Position numbers and translations under genes: made by a program. This document shows, in pieces, positions 34,228-44,173 of a stretch of 64,000 bases of DNA. The notes beneath the pieces are model-generated. The model ran no database searches, was not told where the DNA came from, and saw nothing but the letters and a program-made list of their open reading frames with translations. Origin of the DNA: Roseomonas sp. HF4 (lineage in GTDB: Bacteria > Pseudomonadota > Alphaproteobacteria > Acetobacterales > Acetobacteraceae); the NCBI RefSeq assembly GCF_005222755.1, contig NZ_STGD01000001.1, forward strand, positions 186,001-250,000, read 5' to 3'. The stretch's first letter is position 1. Every line of letters starts with the position of its first letter.

Positions 34228-36414
34228 TCAGTCCGCCGCAAAGACCCGGTAGGCGTGGCGTTCCAGGAAATCGAGACGCGCGGCGAGGTCGTCGGGACGG
34301 CACAGCATGACGGCCGTCAGGCCGAGGCCCACGCGGCGCGCATCCGGCTTGCGGCGCGTGCCGATGCCCGCACCCGCGCCGCCGTCGATCTCGACCACCA
34401 CCTCCCCGCCCGGCGCCGCGACGTCGAGGACGCAGGTGAAGCGGGACCCCGCTTCCGCCTCCAGCTTCAGGAAGGCGGGCGGCGTGCTGCCGGCGCCATG
34501 GGCGCGCAGCCCGATGCGCACCTCCTGCCCCGGCGCGACGCAGCCGAGATAGAGGCGCAGCGGCCCCTGCCCCGCGGCGTCGGGGACAGTGAGGCGCAGC
34601 CGCGCCAGCCCCGGCCGCGTCCAGACGCCCCAGGGTTCGAGCGGATGCCAGTTCAGCCCGTCCCGCACCATCTCGGCCACGGCCTTCGCGCGGCTTGCCT
34701 CCCCGCCGCCGATCAGGCGGAGCGGGTAGGTGGTGCCGAGCGCCAGCGCCAGGCGCGGCGCGGCCAGGGGCGCGGCGGACCGGCTCGCCTCGCGCATCAT
34801 CTGGTCGGCGATCTCGGCCCAGCTCCGCAGCTGCGCGGCTGCGGGGATGGCGGCCTCGCGCCGCGTGCGCTCGGCGGTATCGAAGATCAGCGTCTCGAGC
34901 TTTGCGACCAGGTCGGGGCCGTTGCCGGGCTCAAAATAGACCGCGGCCTCCCCGCCCGCCTCGGTCAGCGCGGTGTTGCGCGCGACCAGCGGCAGGCGGC
35001 CGAAGGACAGGCTCTCCGTCACCGGCAGGCCCCAGCCCTCGTAGTGGCTGTTGGCGACGGTGAACATCGCGCCGCGATAGAGCGCGGCCAGCGCGGTATC
35101 CGCCACGCCATGCGCGATCGAGACCTTTTCCTGCAAGGCGGGGGAATTGCGCCAGAGCGTCGTCGCCGCCTCGGCCAGCCAGCCCGGCTTGCCGATGCAG
35201 ACGAGGCGCGGCACGCGCGCCGCGCCGTGCCGGCGGATCAATGTGAGCCAGGCCTCGAACAGCATGAGGTGGTTCTTGCGGCTTTCGATCGTGCCGACGC
35301 AAAGGACGAAGGGTTCGTTCGGCTGCGGCAGGTCGGGGCGCGGCGGCCAGGTGTCGGCCGCCATGCCGCCCAGTTCGCGCTTGAGGTCGGCATCGAGCCG
35401 GACCACCGCGACCGGCAGCTCCGCACCCGGCAGCATCGCCGCCGCGATCCGCCGCGCATCGGCGGCCGACCATTCCGAATTGGCCAGCGCATGGTCCGCC
35501 GTCGCGGCCATGGAGGAGAACCACTGCGCGAATTCCCCGACCAGCGCGGGCGCGCAGTGCTCGGGCGTCATCAGCGGGATGCAGTCGTGGATCATCGGCA
35601 TGTAGCGGACGCCCGAATACCGGGCGACGTGCCGCACATGCAGGAAATAGTCCTTGATCCACCACGACGTGCCGAGGTTGAGGAGGCTGGCCCCCGTCGC
35701 GAAGGCGAAGTCCGGGCCGGCGGCCAGCGCGCGGCGGAGCGCGGCCAGCGCGTCCTGCCACTCGGGCGCCGCGGCGTCCCCGCCGCTGCGCGACAGGCGC
35801 CAGAGCGCGAGGAAGACGTCGCGCGGGATCTCGCGCCAGGCGCGGGCGGCGGGCTCGAAGGCGACGGCCGCGGCCACCACGCCCTCCACCGGGTCGAGCA
35901 GCGCCCGGGCGGTGACGTTCAGCTGCACGCGCTGGATGCCGGTCGGCGTGCGGTTGTCGGCCAGGTAGGCGACGAGGTCCGAGCTGTCGAAGACGACCTG
36001 CACGGCCTGGCCCGGGGCGCGCGGGCGCCGCGCGAGCGGCGTGGCGAGACGCGACAGCGCCGCCGATTCGCGCGCCGCTTCCTCGAGCGTCGGGTCGATT
36101 TCGAGCGCGCGGGCATAGGCGCGCCAAGCCTGCTCGGCGTCGCCGGCCATCTTCAGCGCGTGGCCGAGCTGGATCTGGACATCGGCGTTGTTGGGCGCGA
36201 GCGCCTCGGCCGCGCGGTAGGCGACCAGCGCGGCGGCGGGGTCCCCCGCCTCCTTCAGGCAATGGCCGAGCTGCACCTGCGCGCGCCAGTCCCCGGGCCG
36301 CATCTCGAGATGCGCCCGGTAGGCGACGGCCGCCGCGTCCCACATGCGCTGGTCGCGGAGCCGGTCCGCCTGGCGCAGCCTGTCCTCCGCGCCGCCCTGT
36401 CCCTCGAGGTCCAT
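34228..36414 (-). CDS. TPR-containing GT4-type glycosyltransferase
   Basis: A 728-residue cytoplasmic protein in three parts. Residues ~10-115 are three TPR-like repeats (for example ALAPNNADVQIQLGHALKMA). The middle part, to about 590, is a GT-B glycosyltransferase with FVLCVGTIESRKNH at the start of the nucleotide-sugar domain and the family-4 motif HYEGWGLPVTESLSFG. The last ~130 residues are beta-rich (VAPGQEVRIGLRAHG, GGEVVVEIDGGAG) and resemble no domain I recognise. Likely role: sugar transfer in exopolysaccharide or lipopolysaccharide synthesis, with the TPR region binding a partner. The start at 36414 gives MDLEGQ; an earlier in-frame ATG lies inside the palindrome. Confidence 0.85.
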   Translation of the reverse strand: MDLEGQGGAEDRLRQADRLRDQRMWDAAAVAYRAHLEMRPGDWRAQVQLGHCLKEAGDPAAALVAYRAAEALAPNNADVQIQLGHALKMAGDAEQAWRAYARALEIDPTLEEAARESAALSRLATPLARRPRAPGQAVQVVFDSSDLVAYLADNRTPTGIQRVQLNVTARALLDPVEGVVAAAVAFEPAARAWREIPRDVFLALWRLSRSGGDAAAPEWQDALAALRRALAAGPDFAFATGASLLNLGTSWWIKDYFLHVRHVARYSGVRYMPMIHDCIPLMTPEHCAPALVGEFAQWFSSMAATADHALANSEWSAADARRIAAAMLPGAELPVAVVRLDADLKRELGGMAADTWPPRPDLPQPNEPFVLCVGTIESRKNHLMLFEAWLTLIRRHGAARVPRLVCIGKPGWLAEAATTLWRNSPALQEKVSIAHGVADTALAALYRGAMFTVANSHYEGWGLPVTESLSFGRLPLVARNTALTEAGGEAAVYFEPGNGPDLVAKLETLIFDTAERTRREAAIPAAAQLRSWAEIADQMMREASRSAAPLAAPRLALALGTTYPLRLIGGGEASRAKAVAEMVRDGLNWHPLEPWGVWTRPGLARLRLTVPDAAGQGPLRLYLGCVAPGQEVRIGLRAHGAGSTPPAFLKLEAEAGSRFTCVLDVAAPGGEVVVEIDGGAGAGIGTRRKPDARRVGLGLTAVMLCRPDDLAARLDFLERHAYRVFAAD

Positions 36415-36438
36415 CTCTCGCCCTGCCCCTGCGTCAAA

Positions 36439-36567
36439 GACCGTTTGAGAAGTCCTGCACCGGCCCGCTCCCCCACCCATCCAGGATACTGCCGTTGGGT
36501 GGCCGGGTGGGGGGGCGGGCCGGTGCAGGACTCCAGAATGCGCCGATGGGCGCATTCTCGAACGGTC
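36439..36567. repeat. Long interrupted palindrome between glycosyltransferase genes
   Basis: The ends GACCGTTTGAGA (36439-36450) and TCTCGAACGGTC (36556-36567) are inverted with one mismatch. Next to them AGTCCTGCACCGGCCCGC (36451-36468) is a perfect 18-bp inverted match to 36515-36532. A separate hairpin GAATGCGCC-GAT-GGGCGCATTC sits at 36537-36558. The unpaired middle (36469-36514) includes CCCACCCAT/ATGGGTG-like text. The whole gap between the two co-directional genes is taken up by it. Confidence 0.85.
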
Positions 36568-36569
36568 CC

Positions 36570-37916
36570 TCAGCCCCAGTCTACGCCAACCCGGGCGTAG
36601 GTGTCGCGCAGGCGCGCCTGGTAGCGTTCCGGCGTGAAGAGCGACGCCTGGCCCGGCCCCGCCTGTGCGAGGCGCCCGCGCAGGTCGGCATCCCGGTCGA
36701 GGCTGCGGATCGCCTCGACCATCGCGCGCACGTCGTAGGGGTCGATCTTGATCGCGGCATCGCCCACCACCTCCGGCATCGAGGAGGTGTTGGACGTCAT
36801 CACCGGCGTGCCGAGCAGCATCGCCTCCAGCGCCGGCAGGCCGAAGCCTTCATAGAGGGAGGGGAACAGCACCGACTTGGCGCCGCGGATCAGGCTGACC
36901 AGCAGGGGAAAGGGCGCGTAGTCGATGTGCTTCACGCGGTGGCGCGTCTCGGTCACGCCATTGCGCGTGAGCAGGAAGCGGACATGGTCGTTGTCGGACA
37001 GCAGGCGCAGTTCCTGCCGCGACTTCCAGGCCTTCTTGCCGAGGATCACGAGGGGGTCCTCGACGCCGGAGGCGAGATAGGCCTCGATCAGCCGGCCCAC
37101 GTTCTTCTTGGGCTCGATCGCGCCGAAGAACAGGAAGTAGCGCTGGTAGCCGAGGCCGAAGGTGCCCTCGATCTCGGCCTTCACGTCGGCGATCGGCTTG
37201 TTTGCGTAGCGGTCCGGGATCTCGACCGCCTGGTAGGTGTTGCTCACGCGCTCCTCCGGGATGCCGAGGAGGCTGACGATGTCGCGCTTGGATGCCTCGC
37301 TGACCGTCACGATGTGGTCCGCCCGGCGGGTGAGCTGGCGGGTCAGGCGGAAATAGGCGCGCTTGTTGTCGAGCGTGGTGTAGGGCAGGCGCAGCGGCAC
37401 CAGGTCGTGCATGGTGTAGATGTTGCGCGCGCCGCGCACCTTGAGCGCGAGCGGATAGGTCCAGTGCATCACCTGCGGCGGGCTGCGGAAATGCACGTTC
37501 AGCCGGTTGCGGTACAGGCTGAAGTGCAGGCGCTGCGCGTCGAACAGGTTCTGCACGTTCCAGACATGGTCGAAATGCGGCAGGCGGGACCGGTAGGTCT
37601 CGCGGATGACGCGGCCGGTGATCGGCACCTGGGTCGCGATCTCGCCGAAGGGGGTGCTGAGCGTCCGGCGGAGCAGGTGCAGCGCCTGCATGAACTTGGA
37701 CGGCCGGCCGACCCGCGGGTCGAAGAAGGCGATCTCCCGAATCAGGGGGTTCATGCTGATGGTCGAGGATTTCGTGCCGTAGAGCACGCCGACCTCGGCG
37801 CCGAGGTCGCGCAGGCCGAAGGACAGGTTTCGCGCATAGGTTGCAACCCCGGTCCCCTGTTCAAGAGAGAGGTTGTAGCCGTCGATATAGATTCGCGGCT
37901 CGCGCCTGGCGGGCAT
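36570..37916 (-). CDS. Glycosyltransferase family 4 protein
   Basis: A 448-residue GT-B glycosyltransferase. It opens [20 protein letters not shown], with the [11 protein letters not shown] loop that contacts the acceptor in many mannosyl- and rhamnosyltransferases. The donor domain starts [20 protein letters not shown], and the family-4 motif [19 protein letters not shown] is intact. It should add a sugar to a lipid-linked or surface polysaccharide at the cytoplasmic face. It ends at the palindrome and is followed by the TPR-glycosyltransferase on the same strand; no other polysaccharide genes lie nearby. A likely promoter is at 37982-38011. Confidence 0.9.
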   Translation of the reverse strand: MPARREPRIYIDGYNLSLEQGTGVATYARNLSFGLRDLGAEVGVLYGTKSSTISMNPLIREIAFFDPRVGRPSKFMQALHLLRRTLSTPFGEIATQVPITGRVIRETYRSRLPHFDHVWNVQNLFDAQRLHFSLYRNRLNVHFRSPPQVMHWTYPLALKVRGARNIYTMHDLVPLRLPYTTLDNKRAYFRLTRQLTRRADHIVTVSEASKRDIVSLLGIPEERVSNTYQAVEIPDRYANKPIADVKAEIEGTFGLGYQRYFLFFGAIEPKKNVGRLIEAYLASGVEDPLVILGKKAWKSRQELRLLSDNDHVRFLLTRNGVTETRHRVKHIDYAPFPLLVSLIRGAKSVLFPSLYEGFGLPALEAMLLGTPVMTSNTSSMPEVVGDAAIKIDPYDVRAMVEAIRSLDRDADLRGRLAQAGPGQASLFTPERYQARLRDTYARVGVDWG

Positions 37917-37981
37917 GCGGGCTTTTCCGTCCTGGCCCGAAGGTGGGCGACGCCGGCGGCGCCGGCCGCCGGTCTCCTCTC

Positions 37982-38011
37982 AATATAACGTCAAGGTTGA
38001 TAAGGCACCAA
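37982..38011 (-). promoter_or_regulatory. Candidate sigma-70-type promoter of the GT4 gene
   Basis: On the minus strand, TTGGTG (38006-38011) and TATATT (37982-37987) are spaced by 18 bases, in an AT-rich island that stands out from the surrounding GC-rich DNA. Transcription would start about 60 bases before the GT4 start codon. Called by eye only. Confidence 0.45.
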
Positions 38012-38033
38012 TAGCGCGGCCCGGGCGATGCCC

Positions 38034-39353
38034 TCAGTCGAGGAATTCCGGCGAGACGAGGCGCGGCAGGAACAGCACGATCTCGGGCCAGACGATGACC
38101 AGCATCAGCACGCCGAACATCGGCAGCAGCATGATGATCGTGTCCTTCAGCGCATCCGCCATGCGCATGCCCGCGACGTGGCACGCGATCATGAGGCAGA
38201 GCCCGTAGGGCGGCGTGACCAGCCCGAAGGCCAGGCTCACGATGCCGATCATGGCAAAGTGCACCGGGTCGATGCCGACGCCGACCGTCAGCGGCTGCAG
38301 GATGGACCCCACGATGATGATGGCCGGGATGGCGTCGAGGAAGCAGCCCACCACGAGGAAGACCGCGGCCACGAAGAACCCCGTCGCGATCCGCCCCATG
38401 CCCCAGGCCGAGACGCCCTCCAGGATCGCCTGCGGGATCTGGTAGTAGGCGAGCAGCCAGCCGAAGCAGGACGCGGTGCCGACGCAGAACAGCGTGACCG
38501 CGGCGAGCCGCCCGGTCTCGTTCAGCGCGCCCCAGAGCTCCTTCAGCCCCATCTCCCGGTACACGAACAACGAGAGCGTGCCGGCGTAGAGCACGGCGAT
38601 GCAGGCGCTCTCGGTCGCGGTGAACCAGCCGAAGACCTTGCCGCCGATGATGATGACCGGCGTCATGAGCGCGGGCAGTGCGACGAAGGCGGCGACGAAG
38701 GCCTCCCGGAGCCCGGACCGCGGATAGGTCGGGTAGCCGCGCGCCTTCGCGTAGGCGTGCACGGTTCCCATCTGGACGGCCGCGATCAGCAGGCCCGGCA
38801 CGACGCCCGCCAGGAACAGCGCGCCGATCGAGACCGTGAGCACGCCGCCCCAGACGATCATCAGGATCGAGGGCGGGATGATCACCGCCAGCACCGCCGA
38901 GACCGCCGTGATCGCGACCGAGAAGCTGTCGTCGTAGCCTTCCTTGCGCTGCGCCTCGATGAAGATCTTGGACTGCGAGGCGGCGTCCGCGGTCGAACTG
39001 CCCGAGATGCCCGCGAAGAAGAACGACAGCACGACGTTGATCTGCGCGAGCCCGCCCGGGAAATGCCCGACCAGCGCGCGCGACAGCCGCACCAGGCGGT
39101 CCGTGATGCCGCCCACGTTCATCAGGTTGGCCGTCAGCAGGAAGAAGGGCACCGCCAGCAGGATGAAGGAATTGTAGGCGTTGAAGGTCTCCTGCATCAG
39201 CGTCATGGCGCCGAGGCGGGGCTCCAGCATCAGCACCGGCACGCAGGCGAGGCCGAGCGCCACCGCGACCGGGATGCGCAGCGCCAGCAGCGTGAAGAAG
39301 ACCCCGAACAGGATCCAGGCTGCCTGCCCCGAGGCGAGCGTGTTGCCGCCCAT
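38034..39353 (-). CDS. dctM: TRAP transporter large permease DctM
   Basis: A 439-residue, mostly hydrophobic protein of the TRAP DctM family, about 12 transmembrane segments. Family blocks visible are FLLTANLMNVGGITDRLVRL, FAGISGSSTADAASQSKIF and AVIIPPSILMIVWGG. It uses an ion gradient to import the ligand delivered by the periplasmic receptor. The ATG shares one base with the stop of dctQ (TGATG). It is the last gene of the dctP-dctQ-dctM unit. Confidence 0.93.
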   Translation of the reverse strand: MGGNTLASGQAAWILFGVFFTLLALRIPVAVALGLACVPVLMLEPRLGAMTLMQETFNAYNSFILLAVPFFLLTANLMNVGGITDRLVRLSRALVGHFPGGLAQINVVLSFFFAGISGSSTADAASQSKIFIEAQRKEGYDDSFSVAITAVSAVLAVIIPPSILMIVWGGVLTVSIGALFLAGVVPGLLIAAVQMGTVHAYAKARGYPTYPRSGLREAFVAAFVALPALMTPVIIIGGKVFGWFTATESACIAVLYAGTLSLFVYREMGLKELWGALNETGRLAAVTLFCVGTASCFGWLLAYYQIPQAILEGVSAWGMGRIATGFFVAAVFLVVGCFLDAIPAIIIVGSILQPLTVGVGIDPVHFAMIGIVSLAFGLVTPPYGLCLMIACHVAGMRMADALKDTIIMLLPMFGVLMLVIVWPEIVLFLPRLVSPEFLD

Positions 39354-39862
39354 CAGCCCTGCTCCCCGCGCATCAGGACGCGCATGTCGTCGACCAGCCT
39401 TTCGCCCGCGAACAGGATCCAGGAGAAGCCGAGCACGGGCCAGGCCAGATGGATGAGCCAGAGCGGCAGTTCCGCCAGTTCGCTGATGCGGAACCAGGCG
39501 AAGTCCACGAACTCGATCCCGAACCACAGGAAGACCGCGCCGAAGAGCAGGCCGAAGAGCCCCGATACGATGCCCATCGCTGCCTTGGGGCGCCCGGTCA
39601 GCTCGGGCCAGAGGTCGACGATGAAGTGGATGCCGTCGCGCTGCCCGACGATCGCGCCGATCATGATGGTCCAGACCAGCAGGAAGCGCGCCATCTCCTC
39701 CGTCCAGATGTAGTGCGGCAGCAGGTCCGTCTGCCGCGAGAAGACCTGCATCGCGACGGGGAAGACCAGGATCAGGACGGAGACGGCCAGCAGGACGGAA
39801 AGCGCGCGCGCATAGATGTCGGCGGCCTTCCGCACCAGGCCGCGGGGGCTGGTCGGGGGCAT
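39353..39862 (-). CDS. dctQ: TRAP transporter small permease DctQ
   Basis: A 169-residue membrane protein with four hydrophobic segments, typical of DctQ. Segments such as EEMARFLLVWTIMIGAIVGQ, where E-E-x-A-R followed by the W-x-x-x-x-G-A pattern is conserved, and RDGIHFIVDLWP support it. The start at 39862 is selected because the frame upstream reads through the receptor gene's end with a family-unlike sequence. It lies 64 bases after the receptor stop and overlaps dctM by one base. Confidence 0.92.
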   Translation of the reverse strand: MPPTSPRGLVRKAADIYARALSVLLAVSVLILVFPVAMQVFSRQTDLLPHYIWTEEMARFLLVWTIMIGAIVGQRDGIHFIVDLWPELTGRPKAAMGIVSGLFGLLFGAVFLWFGIEFVDFAWFRISELAELPLWLIHLAWPVLGFSWILFAGERLVDDMRVLMRGEQG

Positions 39863-39926
39863 GGAGTGCTCCGATGCGAAGGAAGGCGGCCGGCCCGGGG
39901 CGGCGTGGCCCCGGGCCGGCGCGGGA

Positions 39927-40931
39927 TCACGAGGAGAGCGCGTTGATGCGGGCGTAGATTTCCTCGGCGCCCACCTCGCGCGCATAGGCGGCCATGACCG
40001 GGTCCACCGCGCTCTTGAGCGCCGCGCGTTCGGTGAACTCGATGCGGCGGAGCCGCCCGGCGGTCTCGAGCGCCTGCAGCTTCTGGCCGTCCTCGCCGCT
40101 CTCGGCCTGGCGGCCGAAGGTCGCGGCTTCCTTGCCCGCGCGCTTCACCGCCTCCTGCAGCGCCGCCGGCAGGCGGGCCATGGTCTGGCTCGCGAAGCAG
40201 AGCGGGCGGATCGTGATCGCGTGCTGCGTCATGATCAGGTTGGGCGCGACTTCATAGAAGCGCATCGCCTCGACGCCCGCGGCCTCGTTCTCGCCGGCCT
40301 CGATGACGTTGTTCTGGATGCCGTTGTAGACCTCGTTGTAGGCAATGACCGAGGGCGACATCCCCGCCGCCTGGAAGGTGCGCGACCAGATCGGCGCGCC
40401 CTGCACGCGGACCTTGAGGCCGCGCAGTTCCGCCATGTTGGTGATGCGCTTGTTGGCGAAGATGTTGCGCACGCCGCCGCCGGCATAGCCGATCAGCGCC
40501 ACGCGCGCGCGGCGCTCGATCTCCTGCGCCACGGGGGCGAACAGGTCCTGGTCGAGCACCTGGTTCCAGTGCGCGAGGTCGCGGAACAGGAAGGGCGCGT
40601 CGACGAAGGGCGCGGCGCGGCTGAAGGTCGACATGTGGGCGGGGGAGACGATGGCGTAGTCCACCGCGCCGCGACCGGCCGACATATACTCGAAATACTG
40701 CTTCTCGAGGCCGAGGGTGCTGTTCTTGTGCAGCACGAAGTTCACCGGGCCGGCGGTGTAGTAGCGCTTCACCAGTTCCTCGAACCGCACCAGGGCGCGG
40801 GTGAAGACATGGTCGTCGTTGAACTGCGACGCGCCGTTCAGCGTGATCGCGGCCTGCGCGCGCGCGACATGCGGGCTGGCAAGCAGCGCCGCGCCGGCGG
40901 CGGCACCGCCCAGCAATTGCCTACGGTTCAT
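39927..40931 (-). CDS. dctP: TRAP transporter substrate-binding protein DctP
   Basis: A 334-residue periplasmic receptor. The leader NRRQLLGGAAAGAALLASPH ends VARAQAA, with a twin-arginine-like pair. The family signature region LRGLKVRVQGAPIWSRTFQA, containing the arginine that salt-bridges the ligand carboxylate, is present, as is YNEVYNGIQNNVIEAGENE. It should deliver an organic acid to DctQM. The first gene of the TRAP unit; the 154 bases upstream also serve the divergent SDR gene at 41086. Confidence 0.92.
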   Translation of the reverse strand: MNRRQLLGGAAAGAALLASPHVARAQAAITLNGASQFNDDHVFTRALVRFEELVKRYYTAGPVNFVLHKNSTLGLEKQYFEYMSAGRGAVDYAIVSPAHMSTFSRAAPFVDAPFLFRDLAHWNQVLDQDLFAPVAQEIERRARVALIGYAGGGVRNIFANKRITNMAELRGLKVRVQGAPIWSRTFQAAGMSPSVIAYNEVYNGIQNNVIEAGENEAAGVEAMRFYEVAPNLIMTQHAITIRPLCFASQTMARLPAALQEAVKRAGKEAATFGRQAESGEDGQKLQALETAGRLRRIEFTERAALKSAVDPVMAAYAREVGAEEIYARINALSS

Positions 40932-41085
40932 GGATCGCCTTCTCCCTTTTCCGATGCCGGCTTGGCGCCGGCTGTGGCGCGACTATAGGGGCGGAAGCGT
41001 CGGCATGGGAACCGTGCGGTTACCACCCCCCCTTCCCGCGCCCGCGCCGACGGCGGAGACTGCCGACCGCAACGGAGGGAACCGC

Positions 41086-41829
41086 ATGAATCGCCTCGAC
41101 CTCGAAGGCCGCGTCGCGATCGTCACGGGTGCCGCGCGCGGCATCGGGCTTGCCATCGCGCGGCGCGCGGTCGCCTCGGGCGCCGCGGTCGCGGTGTGGG
41201 ACATGGACGCCGCCGCGGCCGCCGAGGCCGCCGCGGCGCTTGGCCGCGCGTCGGCCCATGTGCTCGACCTGACCGACGAGGGCGCCGTCGCCGGCGCGCT
41301 GGCAGCCACGCTGGCAGCCCATGGCCGCGTCGACATCCTGGTGAACAACGCCGGCATCACCGGCGGCAACGCGCCGTCCTGGGAATTGCCGGTCGCCGAA
41401 TGGAGGCGCGTGGTCGAGGTGAACCTGGTCGCGCCCTACCTCGTGTGCCGCGCGGTGGTACCGGCGATGATCGCGACGGGCTACGGGCGCGTCGTGAACA
41501 TCGCCTCGATCGCGGGCAAGGAGGGCAACCCGAATGCCTCCCACTACAGTGCGTCGAAGGCGGGGCTGATCGGCTTCACGAAGTCGCTCGGCAAGGAACT
41601 GGCGAAGACCGGCGTGCTCGCCAACTGCATCACGCCGGCGGCCGCCGAGACCGACATCTTCCGCCAGATGACACCCGAGCAGGTCGCCTGGATGCGATCC
41701 AAGATCCCGATGGACCGCTTCGTGACGGTGGACGAGATCGCCGCCATGGCCTGCTGGCTGGCCAGCGAGGAATGCTCCTTCTCGACCGGCGGCGTCTTCG
41801 ACATCTCGGGCGGTCGCGCGGTCTACTGA
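41086..41829 (+). CDS. SDR-family oxidoreductase, 3-oxoacyl-ACP reductase-like
   Basis: A 247-residue classical short-chain dehydrogenase. The cofactor loop is VTGAARGIGLA (TGxxxGxG), NNAG is in DILVNNAGITGG, and the catalytic set is Ser in VNIASIAG, Tyr and Lys in HYSASKAGLIG. The aspartate in VAVWDMDA after the second strand points to NAD(H) preference. Substrate is not evident; divergent to the TRAP receptor, it may act on the acid imported by that system. A good GGAGG lies 8 bases before the ATG. The stop overlaps the convergent hydrolase gene by 7 bases. Confidence 0.9.
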   Translation: MNRLDLEGRVAIVTGAARGIGLAIARRAVASGAAVAVWDMDAAAAAEAAAALGRASAHVLDLTDEGAVAGALAATLAAHGRVDILVNNAGITGGNAPSWELPVAEWRRVVEVNLVAPYLVCRAVVPAMIATGYGRVVNIASIAGKEGNPNASHYSASKAGLIGFTKSLGKELAKTGVLANCITPAAAETDIFRQMTPEQVAWMRSKIPMDRFVTVDEIAAMACWLASEECSFSTGGVFDISGGRAVY

Positions 41830-43067
41830 ACCTCGGCCAGGATCGGCAGCAGGTATTCCGCGAACAGCGGCGGGTTCTCGGTGAAGGGGAAGTGGCCGAT
41901 CCCCTCCATCCGCGTGAAGCGGGCGCCCTTGATCCTCGCAGCCGTCGCCTCGCTCATCTCGGCCGTGCAGGAATAGTCGTACTCGCCGGTCAGCATGAAC
42001 AGCGGGCAGCGCGCGGTGTCGATCCGGTGCACGCGGTCGCGCGCGTCCCACTCGCCGGAATAGAAGCCGATGTCGCGGTCGAAGGTGGCGTAGCCGCCCT
42101 GGGAATACTGCCACCAGATGGCGGCGGCGCACTCCGCCGGGGATTGCGGCGCCATCAGCCCATGGATCCATTCGGGCACGAAGATCGCCTGGTTGATGCG
42201 CGGGTCGTCCGCCCAGGGGCTGCGCCGCCCGGGGACGTGGTCGCAGGCCTCGCAGGCGATGATGGCCGAGAAGGCCTCCGGATGGCGCAGCGCGACCTCG
42301 AGGCAGATTTCGCCGGACATCGACGCGCCGAGCAGCACGGGCCGATCGAGCCCCGCCGCCTTCACGACGCCCATGATGATCTCGACGTAGCGGTCCGTCG
42401 TCAGGCGCCAGGACCCCGGCGCCTCGGCCGGCGGCGGGCTCTTGCCGTGCCAGGGCATGTCGAAGGCGGTGATGCGCCAGTCCTTCGTGATGCGCGCATC
42501 GGCCATCAGGCCGTGCGCCTGGCGGTTGTCGGCGCCGGCTGTGTGCAGGACCAGCAGGTCCCTGCCCTGCCCGGCCTGCTCGGCGTAGATGCGCCAGTCG
42601 CGCCCATCCGCCGCGACATCGAGGTAGCGGCCGGTCGGGTCGGCAGCCGGCATCGCGGGCAGCGCCGGGCGCGGGAAGGCCGGCACGGGCCCGTTGCCCC
42701 GCAGCACCAGCCAGCGGCCGATCTCGAGCACGCGGCGCGCCAGGTGGCAGTGCCGCAGGAAGGCGATCTCGTCCCCCGTCACGGCGAAGCCCGGCACGCG
42801 GTGGCGCATGGCGAAGATCGCGTGGTGGTGGCGCGGCGGGATGGGCAGCAGGTGCTTCGCCCAGATCTCCGGCGACGCCTCGAGCGCGAAGGCGGCTTCG
42901 CCCGCCGCCTCGCCGAAGGCGAATTCGGCGCGGGCATCGCCGCTGACGACCGCGAAGCGGATGGCCGCGCCGCGGCGCCATTCGCCCAGCACCGCATCCC
43001 CGGCGCAGGCCGCCTGCCAGCGGGCGACGAAGCCGTCCCATGCGCCGCCCTCGGGCCAGCCTGCCAT
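41823..43067 (-). CDS. Alpha/beta hydrolase with extra N-terminal region
   Basis: A 414-residue protein. From about residue 135 it is an alpha/beta hydrolase: nucleophile elbow [14 protein letters not shown] (Ser in G-A-S-M-S), acid in TGEYDYSC and catalytic His in [11 protein letters not shown]. The first ~130 residues ([40 protein letters not shown]) are not part of that fold; their alternation of strands and charged helix recalls SCP2-like lipid-binding domains, a weak guess. The start at 43067 is set where the family-like region begins; it is divergent from the SDR gene at 43196. The reaction is probably ester or C-C hydrolysis of a hydrophobic acid. Confidence 0.82.
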   Translation of the reverse strand: MAGWPEGGAWDGFVARWQAACAGDAVLGEWRRGAAIRFAVVSGDARAEFAFGEAAGEAAFALEASPEIWAKHLLPIPPRHHHAIFAMRHRVPGFAVTGDEIAFLRHCHLARRVLEIGRWLVLRGNGPVPAFPRPALPAMPAADPTGRYLDVAADGRDWRIYAEQAGQGRDLLVLHTAGADNRQAHGLMADARITKDWRITAFDMPWHGKSPPPAEAPGSWRLTTDRYVEIIMGVVKAAGLDRPVLLGASMSGEICLEVALRHPEAFSAIIACEACDHVPGRRSPWADDPRINQAIFVPEWIHGLMAPQSPAECAAAIWWQYSQGGYATFDRDIGFYSGEWDARDRVHRIDTARCPLFMLTGEYDYSCTAEMSEATAARIKGARFTRMEGIGHFPFTENPPLFAEYLLPILAEVQ

Positions 43068-43195
43068 GCGTTCCTCCGTGCCTTGTTCGGGCAGGAGGAT
43101 GTCAGCGGCCCGCGGGCCCGGCAACCGGCGTTGCCAGCCCCCGCCCGCCCGCGCACATTGCCCGCCGTCCGGCACCAGCCAATGAGGAAACGCCC

Positions 43196-43954
43196 ATGAG
43201 CACGTCCCCCAAGATCGCCGTCGTCACCGGTGCCGGCACGGGCGTTGGCCGCGCCGCCGCGCTCGCCCTGCTGGGCGGCGGCTGGTCGGTCGTGCTGACC
43301 GGGCGGCGCAAGGAACCGCTGGAGGAGACCATCGCGATGGCTGGCGACGCCGCGCCGCGCGCCATGGCGGTCCCCGCCGACGTCGCCGATCCGGCCTCGG
43401 TCGATGCGCTGTTCGCGGCGGTGAAGGCGAAGTTCGGCCGGCTCGACATGCTGTTCAACAATGCCGGCCAGAACGTCCCCGGCATGCCCTTCGAGGACCT
43501 GACGCATGCCGACTGGTCGCGCGTGGTGGCGGTGAACCTGACGGGGTCGTTCCTCTGCGCGCAGGCCGCCTTCCGCATCATGAAGGACCAGACGCCGCAG
43601 GGCGGTCGGATCATCAACAACGGCTCGATCAGCGCGCATACGCCGCGACCCGACAGCGCGCCCTACACCGCCACCAAGCACGCCATCACGGGGCTGACCA
43701 AGTCGCTGATGCTCGACGGGCGCAAGTACGACATCTGCGCCGGGCAGATCGACATCGGCAACGCCGCGACGCCGATGACCGCGCGCATGGCCAAGGGCGT
43801 GAAGCAGGCGGACGGCAGCACGGCGGTCGAGCCGACGATGGACGTGAACCATGTCGGCCAGGCGATCCTGCACATGGCGAACCTGCCGCTCGAATCGAAC
43901 ATCCTGACCATGACGATCAAGGCCACGAAGATGCCGTTCGAAGGGCGCGGCTGA
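43196..43954 (+). CDS. SDR-family NAD(P)-dependent oxidoreductase
   Basis: A 252-residue short-chain dehydrogenase. The cofactor loop is [14 protein letters not shown], and the strand-2 end [11 protein letters not shown] carries a basic residue that favours NADP(H). NNAG is in [12 protein letters not shown]; the catalytic Ser is in [11 protein letters not shown] and Tyr-Lys in [11 protein letters not shown]. The rest ([17 protein letters not shown]) follows the family. GAGGAAA precedes the ATG. Substrate unknown. The 128-base divergent gap to the hydrolase gene must hold both promoters. Confidence 0.9.
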   Translation: MSTSPKIAVVTGAGTGVGRAAALALLGGGWSVVLTGRRKEPLEETIAMAGDAAPRAMAVPADVADPASVDALFAAVKAKFGRLDMLFNNAGQNVPGMPFEDLTHADWSRVVAVNLTGSFLCAQAAFRIMKDQTPQGGRIINNGSISAHTPRPDSAPYTATKHAITGLTKSLMLDGRKYDICAGQIDIGNAATPMTARMAKGVKQADGSTAVEPTMDVNHVGQAILHMANLPLESNILTMTIKATKMPFEGRG

Positions 43955-44173
43955 ACCCAGGCCGGGGGCGGAGGACCTCCGCCGCAGTTCGGCGTGCGTC
44001 GACCCGGCCACAGGCCGGCAGGGCAGCGGGGGGTGGATGGCATCGCGGGGAGCGTCGCCCGCCCCGCCCGTCCTCGCGGTCGCCCCGTTGCCGTGGGGGG
44101 GGCGTGGATCGCTATGCGCCCTGCATGAGCAGGGTTTTCGCTTCGCACCGCCACCCTGGGCCCGGCGCCGATG

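Noticed and set aside
43955-44173. A gene in the 219-base gap after the second SDR
   Set aside because: Short open frames only, none with a ribosome binding site or family-like sequence; I see nothing supported there.
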